From: a bacterium
GTDB lineage: Bacteria > Chloroflexota > Dormibacteria > Aeolococcales > Bog-877
Assembly: GCA_021798435.1 (NCBI GenBank)
Contig: JAJZGN010000014.1
Location: forward strand, 1-19,821
Length of the DNA stretch: 19,821 nt
Direction: 5' to 3'
In this document: positions 14,038 to 19,821 of the stretch, in pieces
Numbering within the stretch: the stretch's first letter is position 1
How the letters are laid out: the number at the start of each line of letters is the position of its first letter
Position numbers and translations under genes: made by a program
Notes under the pieces: model-generated
Database searches by the model: none
What the model was told of the DNA's origin: nothing
Seen by the model: the letters and a program-made list of their open reading frames with translations, nothing else

Positions 14038-14746
14038 GCGGCTGGGGCGGTGGCTGGCCCGCCAGGGGATCGCCTCCCGGAGGGGCGCCGACGACCTCCT
14101 GCGCCAGGGCCGGGTGCGGGTGAACCAGGCCCTGGCGCCCGCCAGCGGGCAGCTAATAGACCCGGACCGGGACCTGATCGAGGTGGATGGACGGCGCATC
14201 GAAGCCGATCGGAGGCCCCGGCGATACCTGGCGCTCAACAAGCCCACGGGGGTGGTCTCCACGGTGCGGGACCCGGAGGGCCGCCCCACAGTTCTCGACC
14301 TGGTGCCGGACGGGGCCGGCCTCTTCCCGGTGGGACGGCTGGACCGGGACTCGAGGGGGCTTCTCTTCCTCACCGATGACGGCGAGCTCTCCCAGCGGCT
14401 GACCCATCCCCGCTACGGCGCCCCCAAGACCTATCGCGTCCGCCTCGGACAGCCGATCACCCGCCTCCAGCTCCAGGAGCTTCGAGATGGCCCGGTGCTG
14501 GAGGACGGCCCCACCCACCCCGCGGCGGTCCGGCCCACGGCCGGAGGAGGGGTCCTCTTCGTCACCCTGCAGGAGGGTCGAAACCGGGAGCTGCGGCGCA
14601 TGTTGGAGCAGGTGGGCGCCACCGTCCTCGACCTGGAGAGGGTGGAGTTCGCCGGGATCCGACTGGGCACCCTCCCGCTGGGAGCGGTGCGGGAGCTGAG
14701 CCGGGCCGAGGTGGCCCGGCTGCGCCTTCGGGCCGGGCTCGGATGA
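14027..14746 (+). CDS. rluB: rRNA pseudouridine synthase, RsuA/RluB family
   Basis: This family isomerises a uridine in rRNA; RluB acts on the 23S peptidyl-transferase region, RsuA on 16S. The 239-residue protein starts with an S4 RNA-binding domain (ERLGRWLARQGIASRRGADDL, then VRVNQ and VDGRRI). The catalytic domain shows LALNKPTGVVST, GRLDRDSRGLLFLTDDG (catalytic Asp106), LTHPRYGAPKTYRV and EGRNRELRRMLEQVG. The scpA-scpB-rluB-cmk neighbourhood, known from Firmicutes, favours RluB over RsuA, but specificity cannot be proven from sequence alone. It overlaps scpB by 11 bases and cmk by 4 (ATGA). Confidence 0.93.
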   Translation: MPAERLGRWLARQGIASRRGADDLLRQGRVRVNQALAPASGQLIDPDRDLIEVDGRRIEADRRPRRYLALNKPTGVVSTVRDPEGRPTVLDLVPDGAGLFPVGRLDRDSRGLLFLTDDGELSQRLTHPRYGAPKTYRVRLGQPITRLQLQELRDGPVLEDGPTHPAAVRPTAGGGVLFVTLQEGRNRELRRMLEQVGATVLDLERVEFAGIRLGTLPLGAVRELSRAEVARLRLRAGLG

Positions 14747-15444
14747 CAGCCGCGCCGATGTCGGTGACCATCGACGGACCCGCGGGGGTGGGTAAGTCCA
14801 CCGTGGGGAGGAGGGTGGCTCGCGAACTGCGGCTTCCGTTCCTCGACACCGGGCTTCTGTACCGGGCCCTGGCGCTGGTGGCGGCCGAGCGCGCGGTCGG
14901 CCCCGAGGGGGCCGCGGAACTGGTCCAAGGCCTTGAGCTCGCGATCAACCTGGACCCCAAGGCTCCCGAGGGCGCGTGGCGGGCGCGCATCGGCGGGCGC
15001 GACCTGGGTGCCGAACTCTGGGCCCCTGGAAACGCTGTCCTCCTGGCCAGGGTCGCCGCCGAGCCGGCGGTCCGGGCCGCCCTTCTTCCTCTGCAGCGAG
15101 GGCTGGGCAGCGAGGGTGTGGTGGCGGTGGGCCGGGACACCGGGTCGACGGTCTTCCCGACGGCTGCGGTGAAGGTGTATCTCGACGCTCCCTTCGAGGT
15201 GAGGATGGAGCGCCGCCGCTCCGAGCTGGAGCGGCTCGGCCTGGCCAGCGCGGAGGTCGCGGTGCGTGAGGACCTCGCCGAGCGGGATCGCCGGGACAGC
15301 ACCCGCGAGGCGGCCCCGCTCGCCATCCCGGATGGCGCGATGGTCATCGACACGGCGCCGATCGACGCCGAGGAGGTGGCCCAGCTGATCGTTCGGCGCT
15401 GCGGCGAGCTTGGCGGTCAACCCGCGACCGACCGGCTCGGCTGA
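14743..15444 (+). CDS. cmk: Cytidylate kinase
   Basis: CMP kinase phosphorylates CMP and dCMP to their diphosphates with ATP. The 233-residue protein has the P-loop GPAGVGKST at residues 12-20, LDTGLLYRALAL for CMP binding, the CMP-contacting GRDTGSTVFP (usually GRDIGTVVFPDA, so Ile and the second acidic position differ), and the lid segment ERDRRDSTREAAPL. The ATG at 14743 overlaps the preceding stop; an ATG at 14758 (Met6) is an alternative. The length matches the family. Confidence 0.96.
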   Translation: MTAAPMSVTIDGPAGVGKSTVGRRVARELRLPFLDTGLLYRALALVAAERAVGPEGAAELVQGLELAINLDPKAPEGAWRARIGGRDLGAELWAPGNAVLLARVAAEPAVRAALLPLQRGLGSEGVVAVGRDTGSTVFPTAAVKVYLDAPFEVRMERRRSELERLGLASAEVAVREDLAERDRRDSTREAAPLAIPDGAMVIDTAPIDAEEVAQLIVRRCGELGGQPATDRLG

Positions 15445-15445
15445 C

Positions 15446-18196
15446 GTGGGAGCCACACCCCCGGAGTTCAGTCCTGGAACTGAGTACGTCGCCTTCGACC
15501 TGGAGACGACCGGGCTCTCCCCCCGGTCCGACCGGATCATCGAGGTGGGAGCGGTCCGGTTCACACAGGAGGGCGCACTGGCGCAGCTCACCTCCCTGGC
15601 GGATCCGGGTCTACCCCTGCCCCTCGCCATTCAGCGCCTCTGCGGGCTCTCCGACCATGACCTTGCCGGCCAGCCGAGCCCAGCCGAGGTGGTTGCCCAG
15701 CTCGCGGACTTCGCCAAGGGCGCGGTCCTGGTCGGCCACGGGGTGTCCTTCGACCTTGCCTTCTGCGCTGCCGTCCTGCCGTCCGAATTCGCCCAGCGCC
15801 CGGCCGTGGACACCTCGGAGCTCGCTCGGATCGTATTGCCACGGGCGCCCAGCCACAGCCTGGAGCAGCTCGGCCGCGCCCTGGGCCTGGTCCACGATCG
15901 TCCTCACCGGGCGCTGTCGGACGCGGACACCACAAGGCTCCTCCTCTGGCAGCTGGTGGAGGAGATGCGCAAGCTGACACCCGGCCTCAGAGCCCGTCTG
16001 GCAGCGATGTCCGCGGGAAGTGGTTGGGCGTCGGGCGAGTTCATGGCGAGCCGGCTCCAGCCCGTCGAGCCCGGGGATGAGGACCGCCTCGCCGTCCGGC
16101 CGCCGAGCCCGCCCCTGCCGCCCGGCCCCCACCCCGGCGGTCGCCTCGACCCGGCCCAGGTGGCCGCTGACTTTGCAGAAGGGGGGGTGCTGGCGGCGGC
16201 CGATCCCGCCTTCGAGCTTCGCGAGGAGCAGCAGCAGATGGCGGTGGCGGTGACCCAGGCCTTCAATCGGGAGATCCGGCTTCTGGTGGAAGCCGGGACC
16301 GGGGTTGGCAAGTCGCTCGCCTACCTCCACCCGGCGCGCGAATGGGCCAACCGAACGGGCGAGCGCGTCCTCATATCCACCCATACCATCACCCTTCAGG
16401 AGCAGTTGGTGGGCAAGGACCTGCCCGCCCTGGAGGCGGCGCGCCCCCTGCCGGTGAACGCCGTCGTGCTCAAGGGCCGGGGCAACTACCTCAGCCTGAG
16501 GAGGCTGGAGCGATGGCTCCGCTCCGCTCCCTCGGGGGGACGGCGCCGGGACTTGGATGAGCTCCGGTTCCAGCTCCGCCTGGTGGTCTGGGCGGAGCAG
16601 ACCGACGCCGGCGATCGGGGAGAGCTGCGGCTGGCGGGCCGCGACCCCGAGCTGTGGGAGCAGGTGGGGTCCACGGTGGACGACTGCCTGGGGCCGGCCT
16701 GCCACAACTGGCGGGACCGACGTTGCTTCATGGCCCGAGCCCGGCTGGAGGCTCGCGAGGCGGACCTCGTCATCGTCAACCACGCCCTGCTACTGGCTGA
16801 CGCTGACAGCGGTGGATCCATCCTGCCCGAGTCGCGGCGTTTGGTGGTGGACGAGGCCCACCACCTAGAGGAGGCCGCCACCCAGGCCCAGTCGGACCGC
16901 TTGGGCCCGGGTCGAGTCGCGGCCGTCGTCGACCGGCTGCCGCGGTTCGGTGACGCTCCTGTGGCGGGTTGGCTGCGCTCGGCCCGAGAGGGGGCGCAGA
17001 GCGCCTTCGCGGAGTTGCGCCAACTGCTGGAGCAGCGGGCCGAGGGCCGCGAGCGGGGGGCCCTGGTCCTGGACCCGCGGCTGGCGGGGGACCCAGCCTG
17101 GACCCGATGTGCCCGCTCACTGGGCCGTGCCCAGTCGGCCGCTCAGCGAGCCGCGGTGGGGCTCCGGCAGGCGGCTGTCGCCGCTCCCCTGCAGGAGATG
17201 CTTTGGCCGCAACCCGACAATGCCGCCCGGGAATGCCTGCTGGCGGCGGACGCGCTCCAGAGCTGCGCCGAATTCCTGGGCTTCACCCTGGGGGCTGTCG
17301 CCGGGGAGCCGGAGGCGAGCCAGCGGGTGGTCTGGGCCGAGCTGGAGGCCAGGGGACGTGCGGTGTTGCGGTCCTCCCCATACGAGGTCGGGGCCACGCT
17401 CGCCGAGCAACTCTTCTCCCGGATGGACACAGTGGTGCTGACCTCGGCCACCCTGGCGGTGGCCGGGTCATTTCGGTACGTGCGGGAGCGCCTGGGCTTC
17501 GACGGCGGGGAGGAGCTGGTGCTGGCCTCACCGTTCGATTTCCTGAGCCAGGCTCTCCTGTGCATCCCACGAGGGATCCCACCCCACGACGATCCGCGGC
17601 ATGCTGAGGTGGTGGCCCGACTGGTGGACGAGGTGGCCGCCGACCTGGGCGGCCGCACCCTGGTCCTCTTCACGGGCTACGCCGCCCTGCGGGAGGTGGC
17701 ATCTCGGCTGCGTCCGCGGCTCCAGGCCCGCGGGATCGCCCTTTTGGCCCAGGGCCTCGACGGCACCCGCAACCAGCTCCTGCGCGGCTTTCGCGACCAC
17801 CCGCGCACAGTGCTCATGGGCACCAGCAGCTTCTGGGAGGGGATCGATCTCCCCGGCGATCTTCTCCAGTGCGTTGTCATCGACAAGCTGCCTTTTCCCG
17901 TGCCCTCGGATCCGATTTTCCAGGCCCGGGCCCGGGGCCGTGCCGACTCCTTCACCCAGCTCTCCCTTCCGGAGGCCGTGCTGCGTCTCAAACAGGGGTT
18001 CGGCCGGCTGGTGCGGGGCCGGGAGGACAGGGGCGCGGTGGTGGTCTGTGACCCCCGGATCCACCAGCGCCGCTACGGGCAGAGCTTCGTCGAGGCGCTG
18101 CCTCGGGCGACCATCTCCGACCAGCCGGTGGAGGCGGTAGCGTCGCTGGTGGGGGAGTTCGTACGGGCGCGGCGGGGGCCGCGGCCGTCTCCCTGA
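15446..18196 (+). CDS. dinG: DinG-family helicase with DnaQ-like 3'-5' exonuclease domain
   Basis: This family joins an exonuclease to an XPD-like superfamily 2 helicase that acts in repair and replication. From the GTG at 15446 the protein has 916 residues; a TTG at 15410, inside cmk, is the alternative. The exonuclease (about 14-180) has an intact DEDDh set: FDLETTG (Asp18, Glu20), GHGVSFDLAF, and HRALSDADTT. The helicase has Walker A EAGTGVGKS (282-290), DEAHH (469-473), SATLAV, and FWEGIDLPG followed by IDKLPFPVPSDP. The Fe-S region keeps Cys414, Cys419 and Cys427, but the first cysteine of the usual four-Cys cluster, in GRGNYLC, is Ser350 (GRGNYLSLRR). Bacillus DinG lacks the cluster and keeps the exonuclease, so the Bacillus-type fusion is known while this intermediate state is odder. 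Helicase activity is therefore uncertain. Confidence 0.93.
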   Translation: MGATPPEFSPGTEYVAFDLETTGLSPRSDRIIEVGAVRFTQEGALAQLTSLADPGLPLPLAIQRLCGLSDHDLAGQPSPAEVVAQLADFAKGAVLVGHGVSFDLAFCAAVLPSEFAQRPAVDTSELARIVLPRAPSHSLEQLGRALGLVHDRPHRALSDADTTRLLLWQLVEEMRKLTPGLRARLAAMSAGSGWASGEFMASRLQPVEPGDEDRLAVRPPSPPLPPGPHPGGRLDPAQVAADFAEGGVLAAADPAFELREEQQQMAVAVTQAFNREIRLLVEAGTGVGKSLAYLHPAREWANRTGERVLISTHTITLQEQLVGKDLPALEAARPLPVNAVVLKGRGNYLSLRRLERWLRSAPSGGRRRDLDELRFQLRLVVWAEQTDAGDRGELRLAGRDPELWEQVGSTVDDCLGPACHNWRDRRCFMARARLEAREADLVIVNHALLLADADSGGSILPESRRLVVDEAHHLEEAATQAQSDRLGPGRVAAVVDRLPRFGDAPVAGWLRSAREGAQSAFAELRQLLEQRAEGRERGALVLDPRLAGDPAWTRCARSLGRAQSAAQRAAVGLRQAAVAAPLQEMLWPQPDNAARECLLAADALQSCAEFLGFTLGAVAGEPEASQRVVWAELEARGRAVLRSSPYEVGATLAEQLFSRMDTVVLTSATLAVAGSFRYVRERLGFDGGEELVLASPFDFLSQALLCIPRGIPPHDDPRHAEVVARLVDEVAADLGGRTLVLFTGYAALREVASRLRPRLQARGIALLAQGLDGTRNQLLRGFRDHPRTVLMGTSSFWEGIDLPGDLLQCVVIDKLPFPVPSDPIFQARARGRADSFTQLSLPEAVLRLKQGFGRLVRGREDRGAVVVCDPRIHQRRYGQSFVEALPRATISDQPVEAVASLVGEFVRARRGPRPSP

Positions 18197-18208
18197 GGCC
18201 GCCCACAG

Positions 18209-18889
18209 ATGGGAACCCTCCACGTGGTAGCCACCCCTATCGGCAACCTGGGCGACATCTCCCACCGCGCCGAGCAGGTTCTGCGCTCAGCCCAGGTGGT
18301 GGTCGCCGAGGATCCCCGGCACAGTCGCCGGCTGCTGGTCCATCTGGGAGTCAGGCCGCAGCTGATCTCCCTGCCCGCTCCTCGGGAGGCGGAGCGCATC
18401 GGGAAGGTCCTCGAGGCTCTGGAGGTCGCTGACGTCGCCCTCATCTCGGATGCCGGCACCCCGGGGGTAAGCGACCCCGGCAGGAGGCTGGTGGCGGCCG
18501 CCCGCGCCGCCGGGCACCAGGTGCTGGCGATCCCAGGTCCGTCGGCCGTGGTGGCCGCGGTGGCGGCCAGCGGGCTGCGCGCTGACCGCTTCGCCTTCCT
18601 CGGCTTCCTGCCCCGAACGCGGGGGCGGATGGCCCGGGTCCTCGACTCGGCGCCCGAACTCGCCCTGGTCTTCTTCGAGGCCCCGCAGCGCTTGCCCGCG
18701 ACCCTCGCGCTGTGCGCCGAGCTTCTTCCGGACCGGCGGCTGGCGGTGGCCCGGGAGATCTCCAAGCTGCACGAGAGCTGGCACCTCGGCACCGCCGCCG
18801 AGCTGGCGGCGCACTTCCGCTTGGCCCCGGCGCGCGGGGAGTGCACGGTGGTGGTGGAGGCCCCGTCCCGGGACGTCCGGCGTGGCTGA
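18209..18889 (+). CDS. rsmI: 16S rRNA 2'-O-methyltransferase RsmI
   Basis: RsmI methylates the ribose of C1402 (E. coli numbering) in the decoding centre of 16S rRNA. The 226-residue protein has the tetrapyrrole-methylase fold signature VVATPIGNLGDIS (6-18), AEDPRHSRRLL (33-43; the family usually has EDTRHT), LISDAGTPGVSDPG (78-91), the IPGPSA loop, and FLGFLPR. It is shorter than many homologues (about 280) and ends soon after the catalytic core. The ATG is 12 bases after the dinG stop; the 3' end overlaps tatD by 8 bases. Confidence 0.95.
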   Translation: MGTLHVVATPIGNLGDISHRAEQVLRSAQVVVAEDPRHSRRLLVHLGVRPQLISLPAPREAERIGKVLEALEVADVALISDAGTPGVSDPGRRLVAAARAAGHQVLAIPGPSAVVAAVAASGLRADRFAFLGFLPRTRGRMARVLDSAPELALVFFEAPQRLPATLALCAELLPDRRLAVAREISKLHESWHLGTAAELAAHFRLAPARGECTVVVEAPSRDVRRG

Positions 18890-19676
18890 AATCCAGCTGG
18901 TGGACGCCCACTGCCATCTGGACGAGCTGGAGCGGCGGGGGATGCCGGCGGAGGAGGCCATCGCCGCGGCCTCCGCCGCCGGGGTCGTGCAGATGGTCAC
19001 GAGTGGAGACTCCCCGGCCGAGAACCGCCGGGCCCGAGAGCTGGCCGAAGAGCACGAGGGGGTGTTCTTCACCCCCGGCTGGCATCCGAGCAATGGTCGC
19101 GCCCCCTCCCCTGCGGAGAGGAGGGAGCTCCGCGATCTCCTCGACCACCCCCGGTCCGTGGCCCTCGGGGAGGTGGGCCTCGACTACCACCCCCGGGCTC
19201 AAGGGCCGATATGGGATCCGGGAGAGCAGCGCAGCCTCCTGCGGTCGATGCTGGAGCTGGCCGCGGAGGCCGCCAAACCGGTGGTCATCCACCAGCGGGA
19301 CGCCGGCCGGGACCTGCTGGAGGTCCTGGACGCCTCCCCCAGGGTGCCGACCATGCTCCATTGCTTCAGCGGCGGGGCGGAGTTTGCTCAGGACGCCGTC
19401 TCCCGCCAGCTCTACTGCTCCTTCGCCGGCAACCTCACCTTCGGGTCCGCCGCACAGCTGCGGGCGGCCGTTTCGGTGGTGCCCCCGGGGCTGCTTCTCC
19501 TGGAGACCGACTCCCCGTTCCTGGCACCTCAGCCCCTCCGGGGCCGCACCTGCCACCCGGCCCTGGTGAGGCTGACGGCCTCCTGGCTTGCCGCCCATCT
19601 CGGGGTGGGGCTGGAGGCGGTGGCCGAGTGGACCAGCTCCACCGCTCGGGCGCTCTTCCAGCTTCCCCCGCCGTGA
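18882..19676 (+). CDS. tatD: TatD family metal-dependent hydrolase (DNase)
   Basis: TatD proteins are TIM-barrel, metal-dependent nucleases of the amidohydrolase superfamily with 3'-5' exonuclease activity in studied members. The 264-residue protein has the metal ligands: His10 and His12 in DAHCHLDE, Glu97 in LGEVGLDY, His137 in VVIHQRDA, His160 in LHCFSGG, and Asp210 in LETDSPFLAP. The length is normal for the family. The GTG start overlaps rsmI by 8 bases and the stop overlaps rsmA by 4 (GTGA). tatD immediately upstream of rsmA is a widely conserved pair, often with a ribonuclease M5 gene between them, which is absent here. Confidence 0.95.
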   Translation: MAEIQLVDAHCHLDELERRGMPAEEAIAAASAAGVVQMVTSGDSPAENRRARELAEEHEGVFFTPGWHPSNGRAPSPAERRELRDLLDHPRSVALGEVGLDYHPRAQGPIWDPGEQRSLLRSMLELAAEAAKPVVIHQRDAGRDLLEVLDASPRVPTMLHCFSGGAEFAQDAVSRQLYCSFAGNLTFGSAAQLRAAVSVVPPGLLLLETDSPFLAPQPLRGRTCHPALVRLTASWLAAHLGVGLEAVAEWTSSTARALFQLPPP

Positions 19677-19821
19677 GGGGGCTCGACCTCTGCCGGGAGT
19701 CCACCGCCAGGGCGGTTGCCCGGCGCTTCGGCCTCTCCCCGGAGCGGGGCCGGGGGCAGAGCTTCTTGGTCGACCGCCAGGTGCGGGACGCCATCGTGGC
19801 GTCCTTGCCCGAGAGCCCGCG
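19673..19821 (+). CDS. rsmA: 16S rRNA dimethyladenosine transferase RsmA/KsgA (3' partial)
   Basis: Only the first 49 codons are inside the window; the frame is open to the end. After about 27 residues comes RGRGQSFLVDRQVRDAIV, matching the LGQNFL-VD motif that opens the S-adenosylmethionine-binding domain of KsgA; the usual Asn is Ser here. KsgA dimethylates A1518 and A1519 in helix 45 of 16S rRNA late in 30S assembly. The GTG start overlaps the tatD stop. The first 20 or so residues (Arg/Ala-rich) are a short extension before the motif, as in many homologues. Confidence 0.88.
   Translation, partial: MRGLDLCRESTARAVARRFGLSPERGRGQSFLVDRQVRDAIVASLPESP

Noticed and set aside
15611..16783. Minus-strand open frame of 390 codons opposite dinG
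   Set aside because: Shadow of the dinG exonuclease and helicase coding sequence, with no motif of its own.

Overview
The window is a very GC-rich, gene-dense bacterial chromosome segment of ordinary (non-mobile) character. The gene set and order (efp, Asp23-family gene, nusB, xseA, xseB, nadK, recN, then scpA, scpB, an rRNA pseudouridine synthase, cmk, and later rsmI, tatD, rsmA) recall the housekeeping clusters of Firmicutes and other Terrabacteria. The strong GC bias, frequent GTG/TTG starts, FtsA-like and baseplate-J-like envelope genes, and a Thermus-like EF-P loop suggest a Chloroflexota or Dormibacterota-like lineage, probably monoderm. That placement is inference: no rRNA or other decisive marker lies here. 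I see no tRNA, rRNA, CRISPR array, insertion sequence, integrase or phage gene.

Region 1 (1-5129, plus strand) is an envelope-flavoured run. It starts with a 5'-truncated FtsA/PilM-like actin-fold protein. A single-pass membrane protein with a baseplate-J-like exterior follows, then ruvX, the transglycosylase gene mltG, and a short type IV prepilin peptidase. Region 2 (5122-6528, minus strand) is one gene for a tandem HD-GYP protein whose first domain is degenerate. Its 3' end overlaps the peptidase gene tail to tail. Region 3 (6529-6718) is the only real intergenic space. It holds two inverted repeats and presumably the divergent promoters.

Region 4 (6719 to the window end, plus strand) is one compact run of 16 genes with no gap above about 19 bases and many 4-, 8- or 11-base overlaps. 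It covers translation (EF-P, NusB), an Asp23 envelope protein, both exonuclease VII subunits, a DUF212 membrane protein, NAD kinase, RecN, the condensin partners ScpA and ScpB, a pseudouridine synthase, CMP kinase, an exonuclease-helicase of the DinG family, RsmI, TatD and the start of RsmA. The themes are DNA repair and chromosome segregation (exonuclease VII, RecN, ScpAB, DinG, TatD), rRNA modification (Rlu-type, RsmI, RsmA) and nucleotide supply (NadK, Cmk).

No clearly new system is evident. The points most worth a second look are the FtsA-like/J-like gene pair, the DinG protein with one Fe-S cysteine replaced by serine, the tandem HD-GYP protein, the EF-P with a Leu-Gly-Arg-Gly loop, the short prepilin peptidase, and the inverted repeats at 2057-2081 and 6607-6633.
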